A DNA stretch of 64,000 nt from DASYLJ01 sp964432595 (GTDB lineage Bacteria; Desulfobacterota; Binatia; DP-6). The DNA lies in contig CAYSOF010000013.1 in assembly GCA_964432595.1 (NCBI GenBank), forward strand, positions 111,195-175,194. Reading direction: 5' to 3'. The notes under the pieces were generated by a model, which was not told where the DNA came from, made no database searches, and saw only the letters and a program-made list of their open reading frames with translations. Both the position numbers and the translations under genes were made by a program. Positions 36,433 to 45,578 of the stretch are shown here, one piece after another; the first letter of the stretch is position 1, and each line of letters starts with the position of its first letter.

Positions 36433-38698
36433 AGCGGAAGCCGGCGAAGATCTGGCGGCGCTGCGGGAGGTCCCAGTTGCGGAACGTGTTGCGGATGGCG
36501 AGAGGCTGCGTCGCCCACGAGCCGCCGCGCAGCACCTTGTAGCCGCGATGGAAGAAGACCTCGGAGTACTCGGAGTAGGGGAACGCCTCGAAGCCGGGAT
36601 AGGGCGCGAACTCGCTCGACGTCCACTCCCACACGTCGCCGAGCATCTGGTGACACCCGAAGAAGCTGACGCCCTGCGGATACGCGCCGATCGCGGCGGG
36701 CGAGAAGCAGCGCTGGTCGAGGTTCGCGTGCTCCCAGGTCGGCTGCGCGTCGCCCCACGGGTAGCGACGGACGGTGCCGCGCTCGAGATCCCACGCCGCC
36801 GCCTTTTCCCACTCCGCTTCGGTGGGGAGGCGCTTGCCCGCCCAGCGCGCCCACGCCGAGGCCTCGTACCACGACACGTGGATCACCGGCTGATCGAGCG
36901 CCAGCGGCACGAGACGTCCGAACGCCAACTCGTACCAGAGGGCGTCGCCGTTGCGCCGCCACTGCGCCGGGTGCCAGACGTCGGCTTCGGCGAGCCACTG
37001 CCAGCCCGCGTCGCACCAGAGCTCGCGCCGCCGGTAGCCGCCGTCGAGCATGAACGCCAGGTACTGGCCGTTCGTCACCGGACAGAGGTCGATGCGGAAG
37101 CGGTCGACGTGCACCTCGTGCGCCGGCCGCTCGTTGTCGTAGGCCCAGCGGCGGTCGTCCGTGCCCATGAGAAACGTCCCCGCCGGGACGACGGCTTCGA
37201 CGGCGTCGAGCGGCGCCAGCGTGCCGCGCGGGTCGGCGCGGCGCGGCGGCTCGTAGTGCAGGTCGCCGATCAGCTGGATCGTCTGCAGCACCGTCTCGCT
37301 GTGCTGCGCCTCGTGCTGCGCGAGCATCAGGTAGACGTAGCCGTCGCCGAGGAGCGGATCGCCCGCCGGGAACGGCGCGGAGCGCAGAACGTCGAGCGTG
37401 TTGCGGCGGACGTCGTCCAGGTAGGCGAGGCCGGTGTGCCGCGTCAGCAGCGGCAGCTGGCCGCGGGCGGCGCGCGGGTGGGCGATGGCGTCGTACATGC
37501 GGTCGCGCGCGCGCGCGGCGTCGTCGCGGCGGCTGGTCGGCGCGTTCGCGCGTCGCACCCACTGCTCTTCGAAGTTCGCGATGTGGCCGAGGTCCCATAC
37601 GATGGGGCTCATCAGCGAGCTGTGCTGCGTCGTCAGCTGCGCCTCGGAGAGCGGCACGACGAGCTCGAGCGTGCGCCCGCGCGTCGCGACCAGGTGACGC
37701 TCGGCGACGAGCCGGCGCGGTCCCGGCCGCGGCGGACGGCGGCGGCGGAGCAAGAGCAGGGCGAACGCCCGTGCCGGGTCGGTGAAGATCTGCACCGTGT
37801 CGAAGCCGTGGCGCGCCGTGGCGGCGGCCGTCTCGTCGAGACGGAACTTGCGGCTCACCTCGGTGAGGATCATCTCGCCCGGCGCGATGCGGAACGAGCG
37901 GCCGAGCTCGGGCAGCTCGACGCGCTCCTCGTGCGGGAAGCGGGCGAAGATGTCGATGCGCTCGCGCGTCTCGTTCCAGTAGGCGACGTGCTCGATCGCG
38001 TCGACGTCGAGCGTCGTGCCGAGCTCCGCGTTCATGCGACGGAAGAGGTTGCGCGTGAACGCGGCGCTCACGCCGGCCGCGTCGTTGTAGGCGGCCTCGA
38101 GCGCGGCGACGTCCTTCACGAGGTCGACGCCGAGCAGGAGGTGATCGCCGGTGCCGAGGCTCGCCGCCACCCGCTCGAGGAACGCGGTCATCTCGACCCG
38201 ATCGAAGTTGCCGATGCTGCTGCCGAGGAACAGGAGGACCAGCGGCGACAGCTCCCGCAGCCGGGTCATCGCCTGCTCGTAGGTGCCGGCGAGCCCCTGC
38301 ACGTCGAGCGTCGGGAAGTCGCCGCGGAGCGCCGCGCACGACGCGGCGAGCATGGTGCGGCTGATGTCGATGGGGACGTAGCGCGCGTGCGGCGAGGCCG
38401 CCGTCCAGGCGCGCAAGAGGTGGCGCGTCTTGGTCGAGCTGCCGGAGCCGAGCTCGACCAGCGTGGTCTCGCCGGCGAGGCGGCGGATGTCGGCGGCGTG
38501 CGCCGCGAGCACCGCGTCCTCGGTGCGGGTCAGGTAGTACTCGGGCTGCTCGGTGATGGCTTCGAAGAGGGCGCTGCCCTCGGCGTCGTAGAGATAGCGA
38601 CACGAGAGCCATCGCGGCGTGTCGCTGAGCCCGCGGACGACCGACTGCGCGAAGGCCGCGCGCGCGAGATCGGCGTCGCCGAGGTCCGTTCCCGTCAC
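36416..38698 (-). CDS. egtDB: EgtD-EgtB fusion: histidine Nα-trimethyltransferase plus hercynine sulfoxide synthase (Egt1-like)
   Basis: One 760-residue frame joins two ergothioneine enzymes. Residues 10-320 are EgtD-like: RYLYDAEGSALFEAITEQPEYYLTR and SAM motif LVELGSGSSTKT. This half trimethylates histidine to hercynine. Residues 330-475 are the DinB-type domain of EgtB, with likely iron ligands H372, H462 and H466 (GHIANFEE; QHEAQHSE). Residues 495-758 are the FGE-sulfatase domain (SWYEASAWARWAGKRLPTEAEWEKA, GDVWEWTSSEF, GGSW). This half joins hercynine to a thiol using oxygen. Bacteria usually have separate genes; the EgtD-then-EgtB order is that of fungal Egt1. GTG 38698 overlaps the HIT stop. 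No egtC, egtE or egtA is seen in the window. Confidence 0.93.
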   Translation of the reverse strand: MTGTDLGDADLARAAFAQSVVRGLSDTPRWLSCRYLYDAEGSALFEAITEQPEYYLTRTEDAVLAAHAADIRRLAGETTLVELGSGSSTKTRHLLRAWTAASPHARYVPIDISRTMLAASCAALRGDFPTLDVQGLAGTYEQAMTRLRELSPLVLLFLGSSIGNFDRVEMTAFLERVAASLGTGDHLLLGVDLVKDVAALEAAYNDAAGVSAAFTRNLFRRMNAELGTTLDVDAIEHVAYWNETRERIDIFARFPHEERVELPELGRSFRIAPGEMILTEVSRKFRLDETAAATARHGFDTVQIFTDPARAFALLLLRRRRPPRPGPRRLVAERHLVATRGRTLELVVPLSEAQLTTQHSSLMSPIVWDLGHIANFEEQWVRRANAPTSRRDDAARARDRMYDAIAHPRAARGQLPLLTRHTGLAYLDDVRRNTLDVLRSAPFPAGDPLLGDGYVYLMLAQHEAQHSETVLQTIQLIGDLHYEPPRRADPRGTLAPLDAVEAVVPAGTFLMGTDDRRWAYDNERPAHEVHVDRFRIDLCPVTNGQYLAFMLDGGYRRRELWCDAGWQWLAEADVWHPAQWRRNGDALWYELAFGRLVPLALDQPVIHVSWYEASAWARWAGKRLPTEAEWEKAAAWDLERGTVRRYPWGDAQPTWEHANLDQRCFSPAAIGAYPQGVSFFGCHQMLGDVWEWTSSEFAPYPGFEAFPYSEYSEVFFHRGYKVLRGGSWATQPLAIRNTFRNWDLPQRRQIFAGFRCASDD

Positions 38699-39111
38699 CC
38701 GCCGGTGACCTTCCGGATGGCCGCGCCGACCTCTGCGATCGGGCGGCGATCGCCGGGGCGGAAGATGGTGTGCACGCTGCCGCCGCCGTCGTGCGGCCAG
38801 CGCGGCACGATGTGCACGTGGACGTGGGGGATCGTCTGCCCGGTCGCTTCGCCATTGTTGACGCCGATCGTGCTGCCGGGGGCGTCGACCGCGGTCCGGA
38901 CCGGCCCGGCGAGCCGTCGCACCATGCGGAACACGCCGTCGGCCGTGGCCGCGTCGAGCTCCTCGACGGTCGCGGCGTGCTGGCGTGGCACCACCATGGT
39001 GTGACCGTCGGCCAGCGGCGTGACGTCGAGGAAGGCGACGGCGTGCTCGTCCTTCGCGACGACCTCCGCGGGAATCTCGCCGGCGACGATGCGACAGAAG
39101 ATGCAGCTCAT
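38695..39111 (-). CDS. HIT-domain nucleotide-binding hydrolase
   Basis: The 138-residue HIT protein starts CIFCRIVAGEIPAEVV with a zinc-like cysteine pair. Its catalytic histidine triad is HVHVHIVPRW (about residues 95-104), the HφHφH motif of HINT-type hydrolases that cleave phosphoramidates such as AMP-lysine. The last third (RPGDRRPIAEVGAAIRKVTGG) is typical. The stop overlaps the EgtD-EgtB start as GTGA, so it is the first gene of the operon as seen from the 68-base gap after thiE. A specific role in ergothioneine metabolism is not known. Confidence 0.93.
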   Translation of the reverse strand: MSCIFCRIVAGEIPAEVVAKDEHAVAFLDVTPLADGHTMVVPRQHAATVEELDAATADGVFRMVRRLAGPVRTAVDAPGSTIGVNNGEATGQTIPHVHVHIVPRWPHDGGGSVHTIFRPGDRRPIAEVGAAIRKVTGG

Positions 39112-39179
39112 GCCCGGCGCCTATACCGGTGAGACAGAGAGCGTCAACGACACGCGCGCATCATGCCCGGACGCCGCGT

Positions 39180-39788
39180 TCAGGGAAGCCCCTTCAGGAG
39201 GGCCCGAGTCGCGGCGGCCGGATCGGCCGCGGCGAGGATGGCGCGAATGACGGCCACGCCGTGGGCGCCCGCGGCGCGCATGGCCGGCACGTCGCCCGGC
39301 TCGATGCCGCCGATCGCCAGCACCGGCACGGCGGCGGCGGTCGCCGCGCGGAGCCGCTCGATGCCCTGGGGCGGGCCGAAGGACGCCTTCGACGGCGTCG
39401 CGCGGACGGGACCGAAGACGGCATAGTCCGCGGTGGTAGCCCGCACCTCGTCCGCGGCGTGCGTCGAGACGCCGACGAGCGCATCCGCCGGGAGCAATCG
39501 GCGCGCGTCGTCGACGGGCATCGACCCGCCGCCGAGGTGGACGCCGTCCGCGCCGGCGGCGAGCGCCACGTCGACGCGGTCGTTGACGAGCAGGAGCGCG
39601 TCGGTCCGCGCCGTCGCCGCCCGCAGCCGCTCGGCGAGCGCCAGGAGTGCGCGGCCGGGCAGGTCCTTCTCGCGCAGCTGCACCGCCGGCAGGCCGGCAT
39701 CGAGCGCGGCGGCGACGACGTCGACGAGATCGCGCCCGCCGGTGCCCCGGCGGTCGGTCACGAGGAGGAGGGAGGGGATCGGGCGCAC
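39180..39788 (-). CDS. thiE: Thiamine-phosphate synthase
   Basis: The protein of about 202 residues couples HMP-pyrophosphate with HET-phosphate to make thiamine phosphate. Motifs: QLREKDLPGR (phosphate and metal), VNDRVDVALAAGADGVHLGGG, VFGPVRATPSKASFGP and VLAIGGI. The start is taken as GTG 39788, giving a first strand of RPIPSLLLVTDR; the frame runs on upstream without a start better matched to the family. Its partners thiG and thiS are 15 kb away, so thiamine genes are split in this genome. The HIT gene follows after a 68-base gap on the same strand. Confidence 0.9.
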   Translation of the reverse strand: MRPIPSLLLVTDRRGTGGRDLVDVVAAALDAGLPAVQLREKDLPGRALLALAERLRAATARTDALLLVNDRVDVALAAGADGVHLGGGSMPVDDARRLLPADALVGVSTHAADEVRATTADYAVFGPVRATPSKASFGPPQGIERLRAATAAAVPVLAIGGIEPGDVPAMRAAGAHGVAVIRAILAAADPAAATRALLKGLP

Positions 39789-39950
39789 CGGCGCGAAGCA
39801 TACGCGTGGTTCACCCTCCGGGCGATCCGGTGTAGGGAGGGGCCGATCGACGCGATCTCCCGCACTGGCGCCCCGCCGCGCCGCAATCACGTCGGCACCG
39901 TCTCGCTCGCCGCCGCCGTCGGCGGTGCGGTGGCGTGTCAGGCGGCGCGC

Positions 39951-41147
39951 ATGACGGGCGTCGTTCCGGACGGGCCGGCGCTGCACGTCGTCGCGGCGGG
40001 CTTCGAGGCGGCCGTCGTCGGCGGGCTCGCCGACTGGTTCGCGGTGACGGCGCTGTTCCGCCATCCCCTCGGGCTGCCGATCCCGCACACGGCGATCATC
40101 CCCGCGCGCCGGGCGAAGATCATCGAGAGCATCGTCACGATGGTCGAGCAGGACTGGCTGTCGCCCGACGTGATCGGCGCGCGGCTCGACTCGATCAGCG
40201 CCGGCCGCGTGCTGCTCGACTGGCTGGAAGCGCCGGAGCACGCGGCGCGCGTCGCGGCGCCGGCGCGCGACCTGCTGCGCGCGGTGGCGCGGCTGCTCAC
40301 CGAGGACGAGGTCGTCGATCTGCTCTCGCGCACGCTCGAGAAGCAGGTGGGCGCCGTGCGCATCGACGCGTCGGCGGGGGCGTGGCTGGCCCGCGTCGCG
40401 GAGCCGGGCGTGGCCGACGGGGTCTTCGCGACGATGGCGCTGTCGCTCGCGACGCTGGCCGAGCGGCCGCGGACGGCGGAGGAGCTGCGCTGGTGGATCG
40501 GACGCTCCGCGCAGACGCTGCACGAGTCGGGACGCCGGTTCGTGCCGTTTCTGCTGCGCCGGCACGCCGTGCAGGAGCGGCTCGTCGACGCCGCGTGCAG
40601 CTACGCGTCGACGGAGCTGCGTGCCGCGGCCGAGGACGCGAGCCACCCGCTGCGCACGCTGGTCCTCGGCGCCATCCAGCGCTTCGCGGAGCGCCTCCAG
40701 GCGGGCGAGCCCGAGGCGATGGGGCAGGCGCAGCGGGTGTGGGGCGCGCTGGCGGAGAGCTTGCAGGCGGGACCGCTCGTGCGCGACGTCCTGTCGACCC
40801 TGCGCGATCAGCTCGATGCGGACCTGGCCGCGTCCGACAGCGCGCTGTCGTCGCTGGTGGAGCGCAAGCTGCGCGAGACGGCGACGGATCTCCTGCGCGA
40901 CGAGGGCCAGCGCGCGACGTTCGACCGCTGGGTGCGCGACACCGCGAAGGATCTCGTCCGCCGGCATCACACCGAGATCGGCAAGACGGTGCGCGAGAAC
41001 CTGGAGCAGCTCGAGACGGGCAAGCTCGTCGAGCAGATCGAGCAGCGCGTCGGCAACGACCTGCAGTACATCCGGCTGAACGGTGCGGTCGTCGGCGGAC
41101 TCGTCGGGATGGTGCTGGCGCTCGTGCGGTGGCTGGCGGGCAGCTGA
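39951..41147 (+). CDS. DUF445 membrane protein
   Basis: The 398-residue protein carries the DUF445 signature: FEAAVVGGLADWFAVTALFRHPLGLPIPHT followed by AIIPARRAKI (about residues 20-60). A long helical region continues to a C-terminal membrane helix (VVGGLVGMVLALVRWLAG). Members are membrane proteins of unknown function. The start is uncertain: the ATG at 39951 is the first in-frame ATG near the domain, but an in-frame GTG at 39930 would add seven residues including hydrophobic ones. It is divergent from thiE and convergent with the ATPase gene. Confidence 0.85.
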   Translation: MTGVVPDGPALHVVAAGFEAAVVGGLADWFAVTALFRHPLGLPIPHTAIIPARRAKIIESIVTMVEQDWLSPDVIGARLDSISAGRVLLDWLEAPEHAARVAAPARDLLRAVARLLTEDEVVDLLSRTLEKQVGAVRIDASAGAWLARVAEPGVADGVFATMALSLATLAERPRTAEELRWWIGRSAQTLHESGRRFVPFLLRRHAVQERLVDAACSYASTELRAAAEDASHPLRTLVLGAIQRFAERLQAGEPEAMGQAQRVWGALAESLQAGPLVRDVLSTLRDQLDADLAASDSALSSLVERKLRETATDLLRDEGQRATFDRWVRDTAKDLVRRHHTEIGKTVRENLEQLETGKLVEQIEQRVGNDLQYIRLNGAVVGGLVGMVLALVRWLAGS

Positions 41148-41161
41148 CCGGCGGCCGACGC

Positions 41162-44100
41162 TCACGAGCGCCAGGTCACCGGCAGTCGCGGATCCGGCTC
41201 GTAGGCGCAGGTCGCGCCCGTGCGGATCGTCTTCTGGAGGTGACGGCCCAGCGCGGGATGGACCGCGCTGATCTTGTCGATGGCGGCGCGCAGCGCGCGG
41301 GTGGCGCTGACGCGGGCGCGCTCGGTGTTGGATGCCGCGCGTCGATGTCGTCCGCCGATGCCGACGCCGCGGGCGAGCTCGGTGGTGACGAACCCGAGCT
41401 CCTCCTTCACCGCCGCTGCGCCTTCGCCGTCCCCGGCGCTCCGCGCGTGTGCGAGCATCTCCGAGAGCTGCTCCGCGCGCAGCTCGTACGCGCGCTTCGC
41501 GCGGGCGTCGAACACCTCACCGGCGTCGCCGAAGAAGAGGAAATGCCGCCCGCCGTCCTCGGCATGCTCGTGGCCGACGAGGTCGATCGCACGGACGGGC
41601 GTACCCGGCCGGCGCAGGAGCTGTGCGAGCAGTCCGAGCCCCTTGCTCGTACGCAGCCGAACGGTGCTCCCCGCGAAGGTGATCGTCCAGTAGTCGCCTT
41701 CGCGTTCGAAGACGTCGTCGGCGCGCGCGGGCTCCGTGTGCGCGGTCTCGGACGGCGGTGGAGCGTCGCCGTCGAGTCGTCCGGCGAGCGCCTGGGCGCG
41801 TGCGACGAGCGGTGACAGGCCCAGCTCCCGTGCGGTGGCCAGCGCGGCGTGCACCATCGTCGCGGCCCGACGGCGGCGTTCCGGCCCGGCGTCGCCGCGG
41901 GCCATCAGCATGGTCGCGAAGTCTGCCTGCGTATGCGCGAGGAATCCGCGGGCCTGGAGGCGCTCGTTCACGATCAGCGCCAACTCGAAATGTCGCTCCG
42001 CGGCGTCGAAGCGGCCGAGCATCGTGGCGAGCAGCCCGAGGTAGCGCGCCATCGAACCGGAGCACAGCGGCGACACCGAGACCGCCGTTCGATGCTCGAA
42101 GGGGAGCATCAGGTCGTAGAGGAGGCGCGCCCGGGCCGTGTCGCCGAGCGTGACCGCCGTCTGCGCCAGCATCGGCGTCGCACCCAACCACAGCACGTCG
42201 CGCGGGATGATCGCGAAGTCGCTCGCGGCGAGCCGTTCGAACTGCTGCCGGGCTTCGAGCTCGCGGCCGAGCTCGGTGAAGACCGTCATGGCGACGGTCC
42301 GCACCGCCGGCACGGTGACGTAGCGGTCGGCCCACTGGAGTGCCGTGCGTTCGAAGCCGTCGAGGGTGCCGCGTTCCCGTCGGAGGGCGAACTCCTGCAC
42401 CATCCGACAGATGTCGACGTTCTCCTCGGCCGATTGCTGTCCGGCGGCGCGCTGCGCGAGCGCGACCGCCTCCTGCGAGCGGTGCTCGCACTCGTCGAGC
42501 CGTCCGTGCAGGTGCGCCCACGTCGCGTGCGTCATCATGCTGAGCCAGAGGTCGAACGGGTCGCGCAGGTCCTCGGCCAGGCGCGCATGCTCCTGGAGCG
42601 CGGCCTCGGCCAGCTCGGCCTCACCGCCCTCGAGCAGATCGAGCGAGCGCAGAGCCTGCGCGCGCAGCGCGAGCTCGCGGTCGCCCGTCGCCCGTGACAT
42701 GGCCTCGAGCTCGGCGGACACCTGCAAGCGCTCGGCGAAGTTGTCCGGACCGAGCAAACCACCGTGCTGGACGCGCAGCGCGTAGGCGAGTGCGCCCGGA
42801 TCGCCGAGGCGGCGCGCGAGATCGACCGCCTCGGCCCCGAGGGGAATGCCCTGCTCGCGCCGGCCGGCCAGGTAGAGGCTCAGCGCGAGCCGCGCCAACA
42901 GCTTCGCCCGCAAGGCGCTGTCGGTAGGACCGAGCGCACCGAGCGCTTCTTCGAGCAGGCCGATGTCCGACTTGTCGAAGGGGCTGGCAGTGAACTTCGT
43001 CGCCCACTGGCCGCCCGAGCCCAGCGCGGCACGAGCCAACAGCTCCTTGGCACCGATCGTTCGTGCGATCTCGGCGGCGCGATGGAACGTCACCTTCGCG
43101 CCCTCGATGTCGCCGGCGAGATCCTGGGCTTCGCCGAGTGCGAGCAGCAGGTCGCACCGTTCCGGTTCCGCCACCTCCACGAACGCCAGTGTGCGGAGCG
43201 CGCGCTGGTAGTGGGCGATCGCTTCCTCACACGCGAGCAACCGACAGGCCCGCCGCGCGGCCGCGATGCAATACGCGAGCGCCTTGTGGGCGTCGCCCAC
43301 CGGCGCCGCGGCGAAGAAGTGATGGGCGAGCTCCGGCAGATGCGGGTCGCGATCGGCGCCGTACACGTCCTCGAGCGCGATGCCGATGCGGCGGTGCAGA
43401 TCGAGACGCCGCGCCGCGGGGACGTCCTCGTACAGCGTGTCCCGGATCAACGCGTGCGAGAATGCGTACCGCCCGGGCGCGTCGGCGACTTCCTGCACGA
43501 CTCCCACCGCCAGGCACTCGTCCAGGACCTCGATCAGCCAGGCCCGCGGCCGCTCGGCGACGCGTTCCAGGCACCCGACGTCGAACGTGCGGCCGACCAC
43601 CGCCGCCGTGGAGAGCACCTCGTCGCAGCCGATCTCCAACGGCGCCAGCCGGCGGCGGATGGCCTCGCGCACACCTTCCGGAATGCCGAGTCGTGCCGGC
43701 AGCCCCGAGGCGCTCTTCACCAGCCGGCCCTCCGCGGCCAGCAGGCAGACCACTTCCTCGACGAAGAACGGATTGCCGTCCGTCGCACGATGGACCGCCG
43801 CGACGACGCTCATCGGCGGCACGAAGCCGGCCGTGCGCTCGATGTAGTGCCCGAGGTCGGCTTCGGAGATGCCCCGCAAGGGCAGGCGACGCGCGTGCCG
43901 GCCGACCTCGCCCAGCAGAGCCGACAGCTCCGGACGTTGCCGGACCTCGACCTCCCGATAGCAGCCGATGAGCAGGACGGGCGCGTCGCGGAGCTCGCGG
44001 GCCAGAAGCCCGAGCAACATCAGCGACGGGCGATCGGCGGCATGGAGATCGTCGAGGACGATCACCAGCGGATGCGCGGCCGCCAGGCTCGCGACGAACG

Positions 44101-44557
44101 ACGCCGCCGCGTCGAAGAGCTGGAAGCGCGCCCGGTCCGGATCCGCGGGTGGCTCGGAGCGTGCCGCGGGCAGACCGGGCAGCAGCTCGCGCAGCTCGGG
44201 CAGCAGGGGGGCCAGGTGGACGGCGCTCGCGCCCATGTGCGTCGCGAGGGCCTCGGGCGTCAGACGGCGGATGGCGGCGCGCACGACCTGGATCCAGGGC
44301 CAGTAGGCCGGCGCGTCGCCCTCCTCGGAGCACCGCCCCCAGAGCATCATCGCGCCCTGGTCGGTGCCTTGTCGCGCGATCTGGTCGGCGAGGCGCGTCT
44401 TGCCGATGCCCGCTTCGCCGACCAGCATCAGCAGGCTGCCCTGACCCGCGAACGCACCGTCCAACGCGGCCCGCAGCTCGATCAGCTCGCGGTCCCTTCC
44501 GACGAAGGGACCGCGTGCGTCGTCGAGGAGATGTGCCGTGGACTCGCGGGCGTACAT
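41162..44557 (-). CDS. Large AAA ATPase with TPR-like region and C-terminal winged-helix-like domain
   Basis: The 1,131-residue protein begins with an AAA_16-type ATPase module: FVGRDRELIELRAAL, Walker A GEAGIGKTRLAD and Walker B LVIVLDDLHAAD, with sensor-like CYREVEVR. Long alpha-helical TPR-like repeats fill the middle. The C-terminal domain (about 960-1131) starts EREGDYWTITFAGSTVRLRTSKGLGLLAQLLR, with a DAGEVFDARAKRAYELR block and ends in IGGRHRRAASNTERARV, ALRAAIDKI and HPALGRHLQKTIRTG. This layout resembles STAND-type signalling ATPases and LuxR-like regulators, with a DNA- or protein-binding C-terminus, but the tail is not a named domain I can vouch for. A longer frame to 44719 adds low-complexity residues. 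Confidence 0.82.
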   Translation of the reverse strand: MYARESTAHLLDDARGPFVGRDRELIELRAALDGAFAGQGSLLMLVGEAGIGKTRLADQIARQGTDQGAMMLWGRCSEEGDAPAYWPWIQVVRAAIRRLTPEALATHMGASAVHLAPLLPELRELLPGLPAARSEPPADPDRARFQLFDAAASFVASLAAAHPLVIVLDDLHAADRPSLMLLGLLARELRDAPVLLIGCYREVEVRQRPELSALLGEVGRHARRLPLRGISEADLGHYIERTAGFVPPMSVVAAVHRATDGNPFFVEEVVCLLAAEGRLVKSASGLPARLGIPEGVREAIRRRLAPLEIGCDEVLSTAAVVGRTFDVGCLERVAERPRAWLIEVLDECLAVGVVQEVADAPGRYAFSHALIRDTLYEDVPAARRLDLHRRIGIALEDVYGADRDPHLPELAHHFFAAAPVGDAHKALAYCIAAARRACRLLACEEAIAHYQRALRTLAFVEVAEPERCDLLLALGEAQDLAGDIEGAKVTFHRAAEIARTIGAKELLARAALGSGGQWATKFTASPFDKSDIGLLEEALGALGPTDSALRAKLLARLALSLYLAGRREQGIPLGAEAVDLARRLGDPGALAYALRVQHGGLLGPDNFAERLQVSAELEAMSRATGDRELALRAQALRSLDLLEGGEAELAEAALQEHARLAEDLRDPFDLWLSMMTHATWAHLHGRLDECEHRSQEAVALAQRAAGQQSAEENVDICRMVQEFALRRERGTLDGFERTALQWADRYVTVPAVRTVAMTVFTELGRELEARQQFERLAASDFAIIPRDVLWLGATPMLAQTAVTLGDTARARLLYDLMLPFEHRTAVSVSPLCSGSMARYLGLLATMLGRFDAAERHFELALIVNERLQARGFLAHTQADFATMLMARGDAGPERRRRAATMVHAALATARELGLSPLVARAQALAGRLDGDAPPPSETAHTEPARADDVFEREGDYWTITFAGSTVRLRTSKGLGLLAQLLRRPGTPVRAIDLVGHEHAEDGGRHFLFFGDAGEVFDARAKRAYELRAEQLSEMLAHARSAGDGEGAAAVKEELGFVTTELARGVGIGGRHRRAASNTERARVSATRALRAAIDKISAVHPALGRHLQKTIRTGATCAYEPDPRLPVTWRS

Positions 44558-44730
44558 GGAGGTCCCGATGCCGCGACCAAACCAGGATAGGACTCCGACT
44601 GTCAAACCGGAATGCAAGCTGAGGCGGCTGCTCGGGGACGGCCCGGCGGCCCACCGCACGCTCGCGACGGCACGAACGGGCGTCCGACTCCGAGCCGGAC
44701 GCCCGCGTGCGTCGTGCATCGATCAGCCGA

Positions 44731-45450
44731 TCAATGCGTGACCGTCTCGCATCCGGTCGCCGTGTCGCTCAGGTCGGTCGACGCCGAATCGGTGCCGAGA
44801 CCGCAGACCACCGAGTCCGACCCCATGCCGTTCTTGGACGTGATGGTGTCGTTGCCCACGCCGCCGTCCAGGGTGTCGGCCACCTGGGCTCCCGAGACCT
44901 GCGAGCCGTCGAGATTGTCGTTGTTGTCCCCGCCGTAGAACTTGTCGTTGGACTTGCTGCCCACCATGACGTCGTCGCCGAAGCCGCCGTACACTTCGGT
45001 CGGATTGACGTTGTTCCATACGGCGAAGAAGTAGTCCGCTCCCGCACCGAGGTTGGCGATGAGCGTCCGCGCGGGGAGCTGCACCCGCCAGTCGAAGATG
45101 TCGTCGTCGCCGCCGATGTAGGTCACGCGCAGCAGCCCGAAGCCGCTCTTGAGACACCGTGCGCCGGCCACGCCGCTGATCGTCTTGGCCGTGCAGCCCG
45201 CGCCGACGACCACGCTGCCCGCCACGTCGCCGACCCAGACGGCGTTCGGACCGTCGTCCTGGATACTCAGGTTGTGGTCGTAGGCGTTGGGGTCGGAGAT
45301 CCGCAGCTCGAAGCTGACGACCCTGACGGTCGTGGTTCCTCCGGGCACGGCTTGCGCCGGCGTCGCCGCGACGGTGGCGCCGGCGAGCACGAGACCGGAC
45401 AGCAGCATGGCCCGCTTGGCTCTCGCAGAAACGTTCGAAAGGCACTCCAT
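44731..45450 (-). CDS. Secreted RTX-like calcium-binding protein
   Basis: The 239-residue protein has a signal-like N-terminus (AKRAMLLSGLVLAGATVAATPAQA) and a middle beta domain (VRVVSFELRISDPNAYDHNL). The C-terminus has hemolysin-type Gly/Asp repeats: GGFGDDVMVG, YGGDNNDNLDGS and LDGGVGNDTI, which normally coil around Ca2+. The repeat number is small compared with RTX toxins. ATG 45450 is preferred over an upstream in-frame ATG (45474) because AAGGAGA precedes it by seven bases. The N-terminal leader fits Sec export rather than a type I system; no type I genes are seen. Confidence 0.8.
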   Translation of the reverse strand: MECLSNVSARAKRAMLLSGLVLAGATVAATPAQAVPGGTTTVRVVSFELRISDPNAYDHNLSIQDDGPNAVWVGDVAGSVVVGAGCTAKTISGVAGARCLKSGFGLLRVTYIGGDDDIFDWRVQLPARTLIANLGAGADYFFAVWNNVNPTEVYGGFGDDVMVGSKSNDKFYGGDNNDNLDGSQVSGAQVADTLDGGVGNDTITSKNGMGSDSVVCGLGTDSASTDLSDTATGCETVTH

Positions 45451-45536
45451 GTCGTTCTCCTTGGTTGCGGGCACGAGGGCCCGGCTGGTTTCGCCGCGGC
45501 GCGACCTGCGGCGCTCACCCAGTAGGCGTGAGGATC

Positions 45537-45551
45537 GACCGTACGCCGGTA
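45537..45551. repeat. Degenerate third copy of the GACCGTAC palindrome element
   Basis: GACCGTAC-GCCG-GTA matches the palindromic element at 45579-45600 in the reverse orientation for 15 bases. It then diverges (GTAAGCTG instead of GTACGGTC). Confidence 0.5.
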
Positions 45552-45578
45552 AGCTGTCGGCTCGGCGTCGCGTGGGGC

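Noticed and set aside
44731..45450. RTX toxin with a type I secretion system
   Set aside because: Only a few Gly/Asp repeats and an N-terminal Sec-like leader; no type I ABC/HlyD genes nearby.
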